Shown: one piece after another, positions 17,026 through 25,881 of the stretch
How positions within the stretch are numbered: position 1 is the stretch's first letter
Layout: each line of letters begins with the position of its first letter
Assembly: GCF_002440635.1 (NCBI RefSeq)
Contig: NZ_DJUW01000003.1
Span: forward strand, 217,369-255,279
Source of the DNA: Novosphingobium sp. UBA6272
GTDB taxonomy: Bacteria; Pseudomonadota; Alphaproteobacteria; Sphingomonadales; Sphingomonadaceae
Reading direction: 5' to 3'
DNA: 37,911 nucleotides
Made by a program: the position numbers and the translations under genes
Notes under the pieces: model-generated
Seen by the model: the letters and a program-made list of their open reading frames with translations, nothing else
What the model was told of the DNA's origin: nothing
Database searches by the model: none

Positions 17026-17631
17026 ATGCCATGCCACATGATGTCCCTGCCCAACATCCTGACGCTGTCACGGATCGTCGCGCTGCCGCTGCTGGTCTTC
17101 CTGATGTGGTGGCCGGAATGGGAAACGGGCTATCTGATGGCCTTCGTGCTCTACTGCGCGATGGGAATCACCGACTATTTCGATGGTTATCTCGCCCGGT
17201 CGAGCGGGGCGGTCAGCAAGCTGGGTCAGTTCCTCGATCCAATTGCCGACAAGATCATGGTCGCGACGGTGATTCTCGTCCTCGCCGCCCAGGGCCTGCT
17301 GCGCGGGCCGTTTGTGGGCGATGCCCACGTGATCGCCGGACTGATCATCCTGGCGCGCGAGATCGCCGTATCGGGGCTGCGCGAATTTCTGGGCGGATTG
17401 CAGGTTTCGGTGCCGGTCAGCCGCCTCGCCAAATGGAAGACGACCTTCCAGATGATCTGCCTTGGCGCGTTGATCCTGGGCCGCGCGCTGCCGGAGTGGA
17501 ACGTCGATCTGGGCGGTTTGGTCGCCAATGTGCCGCACACCGTGGGCCTGACTACGCTGTGGGCGGCGGCGGTCCTGACGCTGGTGACCGGCTGGGATTA
17601 CCTGCGGGTCGGCCTCAAGCACATGGACTAA
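17026..17631 (+). CDS. pgsA: CDP-diacylglycerol--glycerol-3-phosphate 3-phosphatidyltransferase
   Basis: The 201-residue membrane protein contains the exact CDP-alcohol phosphotransferase motif DG-x2-AR-x8-G-x3-D-x3-D (DGYLARSSGAVSKLGQFLDP followed by IAD). The N-terminus SLPNILTLSRIVALPLLVF is typical of PgsA. The enzyme makes phosphatidylglycerol phosphate at the inner membrane. The ATG at 17026 is chosen because AAGGGA lies nine bases upstream; ATGs at 17038 and 17041 are alternatives. The C-terminus overlaps the convergent PAP2 gene by four bases, which places a possible phosphatase next to the synthase. Confidence 0.94.
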   Translation: MPCHMMSLPNILTLSRIVALPLLVFLMWWPEWETGYLMAFVLYCAMGITDYFDGYLARSSGAVSKLGQFLDPIADKIMVATVILVLAAQGLLRGPFVGDAHVIAGLIILAREIAVSGLREFLGGLQVSVPVSRLAKWKTTFQMICLGALILGRALPEWNVDLGGLVANVPHTVGLTTLWAAAVLTLVTGWDYLRVGLKHMD

Positions 17632-18524
17632 GCCGGTTCGGGTACGAGCCGCCAGGTCAGTTTTATCGCGATTGCCGCGACTACCAGTCCGCCGATCAAA
17701 TCTATCATATAGTGATCGCCGCTGTAGGGCACCGACAGAAGCATCACCGCATTCAGCGCCGCCGCCGGCCAGAAACAGCGTGGCATCCGCCAATAGGTTG
17801 CGGTGAACAGGATTGCCATCGCCGTATGAAACGACGGGAAGCAGATGATCCCGACATAGGGCAGGTCGCTTCGCTGTCCGGCCCGCAACGCCTCGTGCGC
17901 TTCCCACGCCGGGGTCTTGAAGCCGTAGGCATGGGCAGGTTCGACCGCCGGGATCAGCGCGCTGATTACAATCGTGATCACCAGCGCGATCATCGTCGCG
18001 ATCATCAGCTGGGCATTGCGCCGGGCCGATCCGAAATAGGCGATCAGGATCAGCGCCAGATAGGGTTGGAGTGCGTAGGAGACATAGGCCTTGGCCGTGA
18101 CCCATTCGAGCCAGGGCCGCGCCCGGACGAAGTTCGCCCAGTCGATCCACGAAAAGCCGATGGCGCGGTCCGCCGCGGCGAACAGGTCGGTCTGCAGCGG
18201 CATCGCGGCGGTGCTGGCCAGAAAGGTCAGCTGGGTTCCCGCAGTGGGCAACAGCGACCAAAGCGCGGAATAGACCAGAACCTGGAACAGCTGGTTCTCG
18301 CGCGGCCGCCACAGGTGATAGACGAAGGCGAGCAGACCAGCCACGGCCGGCATCAGCAACATCAGGTGCAGCGGCGGGTTGAAGCTTAGCCCGAACGCTG
18401 CGCTCGATCCGAACGCCAGCACGGCAATCACGCAAACTCCCAGCACCGCCATCGCATCGTGACGGGGCAGGGCCAGCATCTGCCAATAGGACTGAACCGG
18501 GGCGGGAGGCGCAACACTAGCCAT
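17628..18524 (-). CDS. PAP2-superfamily membrane phosphatase/transferase (Aur1-like PAP2_3 type)
   Basis: The 298-residue protein has about six membrane helices and the two PAP2 core motifs: CFPSFHTAMAIL (motif with the catalytic-acid histidine) and PYSGDHYMIDLIGG, where the nucleophilic histidine lies in GDHYMID. The upstream KxxxxxxRP motif is not evident, as in the PAP2_3/inositolphosphorylceramide synthase branch. Substrates are likely lipid phosphates or phospholipid head groups on the periplasmic side. It is convergent with pgsA, so dephosphorylation of phosphatidylglycerol phosphate is one possibility, but this is inference from position only. It lies 49 bases downstream of oxyR on the same strand and may be cotranscribed. 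Confidence 0.87.
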   Translation of the reverse strand: MASVAPPAPVQSYWQMLALPRHDAMAVLGVCVIAVLAFGSSAAFGLSFNPPLHLMLLMPAVAGLLAFVYHLWRPRENQLFQVLVYSALWSLLPTAGTQLTFLASTAAMPLQTDLFAAADRAIGFSWIDWANFVRARPWLEWVTAKAYVSYALQPYLALILIAYFGSARRNAQLMIATMIALVITIVISALIPAVEPAHAYGFKTPAWEAHEALRAGQRSDLPYVGIICFPSFHTAMAILFTATYWRMPRCFWPAAALNAVMLLSVPYSGDHYMIDLIGGLVVAAIAIKLTWRLVPEPA

Positions 18525-18573
18525 GACCAGCGCGATAGGGGCTTATGGTAAACGGCTGGTTAGCGGAAGCAGC

Positions 18574-19470
18574 TCAGCCAGCCCGCAGCTCCTCGGCCAG
18601 CAGGCGGAATTCCTCTGCGCGGGGGCTGTTCTTGCGCCAGACCAGGGCGATTTCGCGGTTGGCGCTTGCGCTGATCAGCGGGCGGGCGACCACCTGGGTG
18701 CCGTTGAGGATCCCGGCATCGAGCGCCATTTCCGGCAGCATGGTCAGGCCCAGGCCATTGTCGACCATCTGCACCAGGGTGTGGAGCGAGGTCCCGATCA
18801 TCGTCGCGCTGGCGCGCAGTTCCGGGCGGTTACAGGCGGCGAGCGCGTGCTCTTTCAGGCAGTGCCCGTCCTCGAGCAGGAGCAGCCGGTTCTCGTCGAT
18901 CAGATCGGCCGAGATCTCGGCCGGCGGATCGCGCGGATCGTCCTTAGGAAAGGCGACCCACAGCGCGTCGAGCTCGATCGTTTCCTTCTCCACCTCGCCG
19001 GTCGGATAGGGCAGGGCGAGCAGTACGCAGTCGGAGCGGCCATGGTGCAGCGATTCGATTGCCGCCGCGCTGGTTTCCTCGCGCAGGTAGAGCTTCAACT
19101 GCGGCCGTTCGCGGCGCAGGCGCGGCAGCATCCTCGGCAGCAGGAACGGAGCAATCGTCGGGATCACGCTCATCCGCACTTCGCCCGAAAGCGGCTGGCC
19201 GGCGGATTGGACCATGTCCGAAAGCTCTTCGGCCTCGCGCAACAGGCGGTGCGCCTTGGCGACCACGGCATTGCCCAGCGGGGTGAACCGCACCGCGCGC
19301 TTCGTCCGCTCGACCAGAGTCACCCCCAGCAAGGTTTCCAGATCGCGCAGCCCCGCCGACAGCGTGGACTGTGAGACGAAACAGCCATCCGCAGCGCGCC
19401 CGAAATGCCCATGCTCATGCAGCGCCACCAGATATTGCAGCTGCTTGAGCGTGGGCAGGTAAGTGGTCAT
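18574..19470 (-). CDS. oxyR: Hydrogen peroxide-sensing LysR-type regulator OxyR
   Basis: The 298-residue protein has an N-terminal winged HTH (QLQYLVALHEHGHFGRAADG, then CFVSQSTLSAGLRDLE) and a LysR effector domain. The OxyR peroxidatic motif EDGHCLKEHALAAC places Cys204 and Cys213 nine residues apart, exactly as Cys199/Cys208 of E. coli OxyR, so disulfide-based peroxide sensing is expected. Its start overlaps the rnd stop by four bases, an arrangement that makes it the second gene of an rnd-oxyR unit. No catalase gene is adjacent. A peroxiredoxin gene lies about 8.5 kb away. Confidence 0.93.
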   Translation of the reverse strand: MTTYLPTLKQLQYLVALHEHGHFGRAADGCFVSQSTLSAGLRDLETLLGVTLVERTKRAVRFTPLGNAVVAKAHRLLREAEELSDMVQSAGQPLSGEVRMSVIPTIAPFLLPRMLPRLRRERPQLKLYLREETSAAAIESLHHGRSDCVLLALPYPTGEVEKETIELDALWVAFPKDDPRDPPAEISADLIDENRLLLLEDGHCLKEHALAACNRPELRASATMIGTSLHTLVQMVDNGLGLTMLPEMALDAGILNGTQVVARPLISASANREIALVWRKNSPRAEEFRLLAEELRAG

Positions 19471-20690
19471 TCGGCAGCCTCGGCCTCAGTGCTTTCGGCC
19501 GAATCGGCTGCTTCGGCCTCGGCAGCTACCTCAACCCGGGTCATCTTGAGCTTCCCGTTGACCACCGCGAAGGCCATCTTGCCTTCGACCAGATCGAGCG
19601 CGTCGCGGCCGAACACGTCAAAGCGCCAGCCCTTGAGCAGCGGCAGTTCGCGGATTCCGGCGGCGAGCAATTCCAGATCCTCGCTCCGCGCCAGCAGGCG
19701 GGACGCGACATCGATCTCGCGGCTGCGGATCTTGAGCAGCAGCTTGAGCAGGTCGGCGACCAGCGCGCCTTCCTTGCCCAGCGGTGCACCGCGCGGGGTG
19801 CGGGGGGGCAGTTCGGCTTCGGTGAGCGGTTTGGAATTCTCGATCGCGGCCATCATCCGCCGGCCGATTTCGTTGTCCTTCCACGCCGCCGAAAGGCCGC
19901 GAACCTTGGCCAGGTCGGCCTGGGTCTTGGGCGGATGCGCGGCGATGTCAGCCACGGTTTCATCGCGGGCGATCCGGCCGCGCGGGATGTTCTTGTCCTG
20001 CGCTTCCAGCTCGCGCCAATGGGCCAGCGCCTTGAGCCGGCCGAGCATTGCCGGATTGCGGCCCGGCGCCTTGATCCGGTGCCAGGCGAGATCGGGATCG
20101 TTCTTGTAGCCCGCCGGATCGGCCAGCTTTTCCATCTCGATATCCAGCCATTCGCCGCGCCCGGTCTTGATCAGGCGCTGCAGCAGTTTGGGGAAGATCT
20201 TCGCGAGGTGGGTGACATCGCCGATCGCGTAGTCGATCTGCCGCTCAGTCAGCGGGCGGCGTCCCCAGTCGGTAAAGCGCGCGCCCTTGTCGATCTGCAG
20301 GCCCAGCCAGCTTTCTACCAGGTTCGAATAGCCAATCTGCTCGCTTTGGCTGACCGCCATCATCGCGATCTGGGTGTCAAAGATCGGGTGCGGGGTCTTA
20401 CCGGTCAGGTTGTAGACGATTTCGACGTCCTGTCCGCCGGCGTGGAAGACCTTCAGCACGTCCTCGTTGTTGACCAGCAGGTCGAGCAGCGGGGACATAT
20501 CGATATCCTTGGCCAGCGGATCGACCGCCGCGGCCTCATGGCTGTCGGCGATCTGGATCAGGCACAGTTCTGGCCAGTAAGTGTTCTCGCGCATGAATTC
20601 GGTGTCGACGCACACGAAATCGGCCTTGGAGAGCCGGGTGCACAGGTCCGAAAGCGCTTCGGACGTCGTAATCAAAGGATGTATCTTCAT
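19467..20690 (-). CDS. rnd: Ribonuclease D
   Basis: The 407-residue protein has a DEDDy 3'-5' exonuclease domain with DTEF (Asp29, Glu31), HAGGQDVEI (Asp88), FDTQIAM and DYAIGDVTHL (Tyr154, Asp158). An HRDC-type helical domain follows (LKALAHWRELEAQDKNIPRG and HPPKTQADLAKVRGLS). RNase D trims tRNA and other stable RNA 3' ends. The C-terminus ends in an Ala/Glu-rich tail. The ATG at 20690 fits family N-termini (MKIHPLITTSEAL); upstream in-frame residues overlap the divergent aspS promoter region. Confidence 0.94.
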   Translation of the reverse strand: MKIHPLITTSEALSDLCTRLSKADFVCVDTEFMRENTYWPELCLIQIADSHEAAAVDPLAKDIDMSPLLDLLVNNEDVLKVFHAGGQDVEIVYNLTGKTPHPIFDTQIAMMAVSQSEQIGYSNLVESWLGLQIDKGARFTDWGRRPLTERQIDYAIGDVTHLAKIFPKLLQRLIKTGRGEWLDIEMEKLADPAGYKNDPDLAWHRIKAPGRNPAMLGRLKALAHWRELEAQDKNIPRGRIARDETVADIAAHPPKTQADLAKVRGLSAAWKDNEIGRRMMAAIENSKPLTEAELPPRTPRGAPLGKEGALVADLLKLLLKIRSREIDVASRLLARSEDLELLAAGIRELPLLKGWRFDVFGRDALDLVEGKMAFAVVNGKLKMTRVEVAAEAEAADSAESTEAEAAE

Positions 20691-20706
20691 CGTTCTTTTC
20701 TGTAGG

Positions 20707-20722
20707 TGACCCCGTGCGGGGT
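20707..20722. repeat. Short perfect hairpin in the rnd-aspS divergent region
   Basis: GACCCC-GTGC-GGGGTC forms a perfect 6-bp stem with a four-base loop. It lies just upstream of the aspS -35 element and 17 bases ahead of the rnd start on the other strand. No T-tract follows. It could influence the rnd leader RNA, but no role is claimed. Confidence 0.4.
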
Positions 20723-20728
20723 CGCGGC

Positions 20729-20757
20729 TTGACAAAAGCACGGGATTCGCCTGTTAG
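20729..20757 (+). promoter_or_regulatory. Sigma-70-type promoter of aspS
   Basis: TTGACA at 20729-20734, a 17-base spacer, and TGTTAG at 20752-20757. The -35 is consensus and the -10 weak. Transcription would start near 20764, about 43 bases before the aspS ATG. No other good candidate is seen in the 116-base divergent gap. Confidence 0.6.
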
Positions 20758-20806
20758 CCCGCGCTTTCGCCCCTGCAACAAAGTGGGCAGCTTGGAAAGA
20801 GTTTCG

Positions 20807-22588
20807 ATGCATATTTATCGTTCGCACACCTGCGGCGCGCTGCGCGCTTCCGACGTTGGCCAGACGATCCGTCTTTCGGGCTGGGTCCACCGCAAGCGCG
20901 ACCATGGCGGCGTGCTATTCGTCGACCTGCGCGATCACTACGGCATGACCCAGATCGTCGCTGATGTGGACAGCCCGGCGCTGGCGGTGCTCGAGGGCCT
21001 GCGGGTGGAATCGGTTGTCACGATCGAGGGCAACGTGAAGGCCCGCAGCGACAGCACGGTGAACCCCAACCTGCCGACCGGTGAGATCGAGGTCTATGCC
21101 CGAGTGGCAACCGTGCTGAGCCGGGCCGAGGAACTGCCGCTGCCGGTGGCTGGCGAGCAGGAATATCCCGAGGATGTAAGGCTGAAGTACCGCTTCCTCG
21201 ATCTGCGCCGCGAGACGCTCCACGCCAACCTGGTCAAGCGCGCCGCGATCGTCCGGGAAACCCGGCGGCGGATGGAAGATATCGGATTTACCGAATACTC
21301 GACCCCGATCCTGACCGCCTCCAGCCCCGAAGGCGCGCGCGACTTTCTGGTGCCCAGCCGGATCCACGCAGGCAAATTCTTCGCGCTGCCGCAGGCGCCG
21401 CAGCAGTACAAGCAGCTGCTGATGGTCGCGGGCTTTGACCGGTACTTCCAGATCGCCCCGTGCTTCCGCGACGAAGACCCGCGGGCCGACCGGCTGCCGG
21501 GCGAGTTCTACCAGCTTGACCTGGAGATGAGCTTCGTCACCCAGGAAGAAGTCTGGGATACGATGGAACCGGTGATGGCGGGGATCTTCGAAACCTTTGC
21601 CGAGGGCAAGACCGTGACCAAGGCGGGCGAGTTTCCGCGCATTCCTTATGCCCAGGCGATGCTCGATTACGGCACCGACAAGCCGGACCTGCGGAACCCG
21701 CTGATCATACGCGACGTGACCAGCGAATTTACCGCCTCGGGCTTTGGCCTGTTCGAAAAGATCGTCGGTTCGGGCGGCGTGGTCCGGTTGATCCCGGCCC
21801 CCAACACCGCCGACAAGAGCCGCAAGTTCTTTGACGACATGAATGAATGGGCCCGCAGCGAAGGCCATGCCGGGCTGGGCTATGCCACCCGCAAGGGCGG
21901 CGTGTTCGGCGGCCCGATCGCCAAGAACCACGGCGAAGACAAGATGGCCGCGCTGTGGGATTCACTGGGCCTCGGCCCCGATGACGGGGCGTTCTTCGCC
22001 GCCGGCAAGCCGGAGCAGGCCGCCAAGCTGGCCGGGCAGGCGCGCACCCGCACCGGCGAACAGCTTGAACTGATCGACAAGGATGCGTTCAAGTTCTGCT
22101 GGATCATCGATTTCCCGTTCTACGAATGGGATGAGGAGGACAAGAAGCTCGACTTTGCGCACAACCCGTTCTCGATGCCGCAGGGCGGGATGGAGGCGCT
22201 GCAAAGCCAGGATCCGTTGACGATCAAGGCATATCAGTACGACATGGTCTGCAACGGCTATGAACTGGCCTCGGGATCGATACGCAACCAGCATCCGGAC
22301 CTGATGGTCAAGGCCTTCGAACTGGTCGGGCTCAGCCAGGCCGATGTCGAAGAGCGGTTCGGCGGCATGTACCGCGCGTTCCAGTACGGCGCGCCGCCGC
22401 ATGGCGGGATGGCGGCCGGGGTCGACCGCATGGTGATGCTGCTCTGCGGGGTACAGAACCTGCGGGAAATCACGCTGTTCCCGATGAACCAGCGCGCCGA
22501 AGACCTGCTGATGGGTGCGCCCTCGGTCCCTGAACCCAAGGCGCTGCGCGAACTGCACATCCGGGTGATCGAACCGGCGAAGGGCTGA
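20807..22588 (+). CDS. aspS: Aspartyl-tRNA synthetase
   Basis: The 593-residue class II synthetase starts MHIYRSHTCGALRASDVG. It has an N-terminal OB-fold anticodon domain (GWVHRKRDHGGVLFVDLRD), motif 2 in CFRDEDPRADRLPGEFYQLD, a bacterial GAD-type insertion (about 290-420), and motif 3 in GAPPHGGMAAGVDRMVMLL. The ATG at 20807 has GGAAAGA six bases upstream; the frame is open further upstream but those codons lie in the promoter. It charges tRNA-Asp. Whether it also charges tRNA-Asn (non-discriminating) cannot be decided here. Confidence 0.97.
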   Translation: MHIYRSHTCGALRASDVGQTIRLSGWVHRKRDHGGVLFVDLRDHYGMTQIVADVDSPALAVLEGLRVESVVTIEGNVKARSDSTVNPNLPTGEIEVYARVATVLSRAEELPLPVAGEQEYPEDVRLKYRFLDLRRETLHANLVKRAAIVRETRRRMEDIGFTEYSTPILTASSPEGARDFLVPSRIHAGKFFALPQAPQQYKQLLMVAGFDRYFQIAPCFRDEDPRADRLPGEFYQLDLEMSFVTQEEVWDTMEPVMAGIFETFAEGKTVTKAGEFPRIPYAQAMLDYGTDKPDLRNPLIIRDVTSEFTASGFGLFEKIVGSGGVVRLIPAPNTADKSRKFFDDMNEWARSEGHAGLGYATRKGGVFGGPIAKNHGEDKMAALWDSLGLGPDDGAFFAAGKPEQAAKLAGQARTRTGEQLELIDKDAFKFCWIIDFPFYEWDEEDKKLDFAHNPFSMPQGGMEALQSQDPLTIKAYQYDMVCNGYELASGSIRNQHPDLMVKAFELVGLSQADVEERFGGMYRAFQYGAPPHGGMAAGVDRMVMLLCGVQNLREITLFPMNQRAEDLLMGAPSVPEPKALRELHIRVIEPAKG

Positions 22589-22609
22589 TCCGCTCGCCCG
22601 GTCGACTTC

Positions 22610-23110
22610 CTAGCAACTTGTGCGGGTGCGCCGGGCGCTGACCTTCATCGACTGGGTCTGGGGGGCATCGGGGCCGGAGAACTTGAAGTCGACGCTCCAG
22701 TCGACCACGCCATCGCTGTACTGGCCTTTCGACAGGAAGCTGACCTGACGGTCGCCCATCGTACAGCGCATTTCAAGTTCGAGCGATCCTGCGCCGCCCG
22801 ACCGCGAGGTGCAATTGCCGACATCCGCAATCGAATTCATCGCATCGTGCATTTCGGTGGCGAGCTTGTTCGATTCGCCCGCCTTGATGCAGGACGGGTT
22901 CTTGGTGCTGTCGACCAGCTTACCGCTGCTATCGAAGGCCTGCATTTCGCCTTCCCACCAGCCCGGGGTGAAGGCCGCGCTGAACGAATCCGCCCAAATC
23001 GTCAGGTGCTGGCGGGTTTCAGCATTGCGTTCCTGGGTGGAAGCGGCCGAGGGGAGCAGGGCGAGCGCGACGCAAGCGGCGGCGGCAAGGGCGATTCGAG
23101 GTTTGAACAT
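22610..23110 (-). CDS. Secreted DUF3617-like protein
   Basis: A 166-residue protein with a clear signal peptide (MFKPRIALAAAACVALALL, cleavage near residues 24-26). Mature features are FTPGWWEGEMQAFDSSGK, a cysteine in NPSCIKAG, CTSRSGG and MRCTMGDRQVSF, and a final cysteine. The pattern of PGxWE, spaced cysteines and a C-terminal beta-rich stretch matches DUF3617 periplasmic proteins, common in sphingomonads and of unknown function. AAGGA six bases before the ATG at 23110 fixes the start; the longer frame from 23140 is not needed. Convergent with aspS, with 21 bases between stops. Confidence 0.8.
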   Translation of the reverse strand: MFKPRIALAAAACVALALLPSAASTQERNAETRQHLTIWADSFSAAFTPGWWEGEMQAFDSSGKLVDSTKNPSCIKAGESNKLATEMHDAMNSIADVGNCTSRSGGAGSLELEMRCTMGDRQVSFLSKGQYSDGVVDWSVDFKFSGPDAPQTQSMKVSARRTRTSC

Positions 23111-23270
23111 CGGGAATCCTTGGCGGAGAAAGCGCGGCAAAGTGCCGTTTAGGCAGGCTTAAAGTGCATTGGCGATATGTGCAATCGGTGCACCCTCTTG
23201 CCAGCGCGCGCGGGCTTCTCTAGGGCGAAGTCCAACTGAATTTCATCTGCCGTTCACGAAGGGACACACC

Positions 23271-23507
23271 ATGAGCGACACCGCCGACCGGGTTAAGAAG
23301 ATCGTTGTCGAGCACCTCGGGGTCGAGGCTGACAAGGTTACCGAAGATGCCAGCTTTATCGACGATCTGGGCGCTGACTCGCTCGACATCGTTGAACTGG
23401 TCATGGCCTTCGAAGAAGAATTCGGCGTCGAAATTCCCGACGATGCTGCTGAAAAGATCAGCACCGTCTCCGACGCGATCAAGTACATCAACGACAACAA
23501 GGGCTGA
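23271..23507 (+). CDS. acpP: Acyl carrier protein
   Basis: A 78-residue acidic protein with the phosphopantetheine site LGADSLDIVEL (Ser37) and the usual four-helix composition (MAFEEEFGVEIPDDAAEKI). AAGGG lies seven bases upstream of the ATG. It carries growing acyl chains for fatty acid, lipid A and lipoate synthesis. It is followed by fabF after 133 bases with a terminator-like hairpin between them, allowing acpP to be made in excess. Upstream, TTGCCA and TAGGGC 17 bases apart (near 23200-23225) might be its promoter, but the match is weak. Confidence 0.97.
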   Translation: MSDTADRVKKIVVEHLGVEADKVTEDASFIDDLGADSLDIVELVMAFEEEFGVEIPDDAAEKISTVSDAIKYINDNKG

Positions 23508-23582
23508 TCGCCTTTGGTCTTCAGGCCTGACTGTCCAATCCCGGCCATTCTGGATGGCGATTGACCCAGTTCATGGTCTTTG

Positions 23583-23623
23583 ACAGGCTCGGCCCGCAAT
23601 GGGCTGGGCCTGTTGTCTTTTTT
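23583..23623 (+). terminator. Rho-independent terminator or attenuator between acpP and fabF
   Basis: A 13-bp stem with two wobbles (arms 23583-23595 and 23601-23613, loop GCAAT) is followed by TGTC and then six Ts at 23618-23623. It lies 75 bases past the acpP stop and ends just before the fabF Shine-Dalgarno. Partial read-through would give much more acpP than fabF transcript. Confidence 0.75.
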
Positions 23624-23640
23624 GGTTTGGAGAAAGTGCA

Positions 23641-24900
23641 ATGCGGCGTGTTGTCGTAACCGGTCTTGGCCTTGTCACCCCTTTGGGCGGCGATGTCGAG
23701 ACGACCTGGGCCAACCTGATCGCCGGCAAGAGCGGCGCCGGACCGATCACCCGGTTCGATGCCTCGGACCAGAAATGCACGATCGCGTGCGAGGTCAAGG
23801 GACCGGACCATGAATACGGGTTCGATCCGGGCAAACGGGTCGATCACAAGGTTCAGCGGCAGGTCGATCCGTTCATTATCTATGGTATCGATGCCGCCGG
23901 ACAGGCGCTCGAAGATGCCGGGCTGACCGAGATGAGCGACGATCTGAAGGAGCGCACTGGCTGCTCGATCGGATCGGGCATCGGCGGGCTTCCCGGAATC
24001 GAGAGCGAATCGATTGTGCTGCACGAAAAAGGACCGGGCCGGGTTTCGCCGCACTTCGTGCATGGCCGGTTGATCAACCTGATCTCGGGTCAGGTCAGCA
24101 TCAAATATGGCCTGATGGGGCCGAACCATGCGGTGGTCACCGCCTGCTCGACCGGGGCGCACTCGATCGGCGATGCCGCGCGGATGATCAAGGACGGCGA
24201 TGCCGACATCATGCTGGCGGGCGGCGCCGAAGGGACTATCAATCCGCTGGGCGTGGCCGGGTTCGCCCAGGCCCGCGCGCTCAACTGCAGCTTTAACGAC
24301 CGCCCGACCGAGGCGAGCCGTCCCTATGACAAGGACCGCGACGGCTTCGTGATGGGCGAGGGCGCGGGGGTGGTCGTGCTTGAGGAATACGAGCACGCCA
24401 AGGCCCGCGGCGCGAAGATCTATGCCGAAGTGGTCGGCTATGGCTTGTCGGGCGATGCCTACCACGTCACCGCACCGCATCCCGAAGGCAAGGGTGCCGA
24501 GCTGTCGATGCGGATGGCACTGCGCAAGGCCGGGATGGGGCCGGGCGACATCGACTATGTCAACGCCCACGGCACTTCGACCATGGCCGATACGATCGAA
24601 CTGGGCGCGGTCAAGCGCGTTCTGGGCGATGATCTCAGCGGTGCCTCGATGAGCAGCACCAAGTCGGCCATCGGCCACCTGCTGGGCGGGGCCGGCGCGG
24701 TCGAGACGATCTTCTGCATCCTCGCGATCCGCGACCAGATCGTCCCGCCGACGCTCAACCTCGACAATCCCGACGAGGGGACCGAAGGCGTCGATCTGGT
24801 ACCCAAGGTGGCGCGCAAGCGCACCGTTCGCGCCGCGCTGAACAATTCGTTCGGGTTCGGCGGAACCAATGCCAGCGTGATCGTCAAGGCAGTCGACTGA
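23641..24900 (+). CDS. fabF: 3-oxoacyl-[acyl-carrier-protein] synthase II
   Basis: The 419-residue condensing enzyme starts MRRVVVTGLGLVTPLGGDVE. It has the nucleophile Cys169 in VVTACSTGAHSIG, and the two catalytic histidines in VNAHGTSTMADTIE and KSAIGHLLGGAGAVE, with the C-terminal NNSFGFGGTNAS loop. It elongates acyl-ACP with malonyl-ACP in fatty acid synthesis. GGAGA lies seven bases before the ATG. Its stop codon overlaps the mltG start (TGATG), so mltG is translated with it. Confidence 0.97.
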   Translation: MRRVVVTGLGLVTPLGGDVETTWANLIAGKSGAGPITRFDASDQKCTIACEVKGPDHEYGFDPGKRVDHKVQRQVDPFIIYGIDAAGQALEDAGLTEMSDDLKERTGCSIGSGIGGLPGIESESIVLHEKGPGRVSPHFVHGRLINLISGQVSIKYGLMGPNHAVVTACSTGAHSIGDAARMIKDGDADIMLAGGAEGTINPLGVAGFAQARALNCSFNDRPTEASRPYDKDRDGFVMGEGAGVVVLEEYEHAKARGAKIYAEVVGYGLSGDAYHVTAPHPEGKGAELSMRMALRKAGMGPGDIDYVNAHGTSTMADTIELGAVKRVLGDDLSGASMSSTKSAIGHLLGGAGAVETIFCILAIRDQIVPPTLNLDNPDEGTEGVDLVPKVARKRTVRAALNNSFGFGGTNASVIVKAVD

Positions 24901-25877
24901 TGCTGGGATCGCGCTGGGGCCGCACGCCGTTTCTGGCGGTGCTGGCGCTGATTCTGGTCGGGATGACCTGGTTCGTCGGCGGATGGTATTCGTCAGGCCC
25001 GCTGGGCAAGACCGCGGCCTTCACCGTGCCCGACGGATCGAGCCTGTCGAGCGTCGCGGCCAAGCTGGAGAAGGAGGGGATGATCTCCTCCGCTTCGGCA
25101 TTCAAGCTGCGGGCGCGGGTGCTGGGGATCGGTTCGACGATCAAGGCCGGTGAGTTCGAACTGCCGGCAAATGCCTCGATGTCGCAGGTGTTCGGCCTGA
25201 TCACCGGCGACGAAGTGCTGCGCCGGTTCGTGACCGTGCCCGAAGGTATGCCCTCGATCATGGTGCACGAGCGGTTGATGGCAAATCCCTGGCTCACCGG
25301 TGAGGTCGCCGTGCCGGCGGAAGGCACGATCCTGCCCGATACTTACGAGATCGCGCGCGGGGAAAGCCGCAAGGCGGTAGTCGCGCGGATGCAGGCAGCA
25401 ATGCAGAAAGCCCTGGCCGAGGAATGGGAAAAGCGCGGTTCTGGCACGGTGGTCAAATCCCCGCAGGAAGCCGTGATCCTTGCCTCGATCGTCGAAAAAG
25501 AAACCGGCAAGCCGAGCGAGCGCAAGATGGTCGCTGGGCTTTATTCAAACCGGGTGCGGCAGAGCATGCTGCTCCAGGCCGATCCCACGATCATCTACCC
25601 GATCACCAAGGGCAAGCCGCTCGGCCGGCGGATCCGGCAGTCCGAGATCAACGCGGTCAATGATTACAACACGTACACGATGACCGGCCTTCCGCGCGGA
25701 CCGATCACCAACCCTGGGCGCGATTCGATTGCTGCCGTGCTCAATCCGGCTCAGACCGACGTGCTCTACATGGTCGCCGACGGCACTGGCGGACACGCCT
25801 TTGCAACGACCCTGCAAGAGCACAACGCCAACGTGCAGAAGTGGTACACGATCCGCAAGGAACGCGGCGACTTCTGA
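24900..25877 (+). CDS. mltG: Endolytic murein transglycosylase MltG
   Basis: The 325-residue protein has one N-terminal membrane helix (about 11-30), a LysM-like segment (FTVPDGSSLSSVAAKLEKEG), and the YceG/MltG catalytic domain with ILASIVEKETGKPSERKMVA (catalytic Glu199, equivalent to E. coli Glu218), LLQADPTIIYP, YNTYTMTGLPRGPITNPG and YMVADGTGGHAF. It cleaves nascent glycan strands in the periplasm. The acpP-fabF-mltG order is common in proteobacteria. The stop is only four bases from the convergent alkylsulfatase stop. Confidence 0.96.
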   Translation: MLGSRWGRTPFLAVLALILVGMTWFVGGWYSSGPLGKTAAFTVPDGSSLSSVAAKLEKEGMISSASAFKLRARVLGIGSTIKAGEFELPANASMSQVFGLITGDEVLRRFVTVPEGMPSIMVHERLMANPWLTGEVAVPAEGTILPDTYEIARGESRKAVVARMQAAMQKALAEEWEKRGSGTVVKSPQEAVILASIVEKETGKPSERKMVAGLYSNRVRQSMLLQADPTIIYPITKGKPLGRRIRQSEINAVNDYNTYTMTGLPRGPITNPGRDSIAAVLNPAQTDVLYMVADGTGGHAFATTLQEHNANVQKWYTIRKERGDF

Positions 25878-25881
25878 TCTC

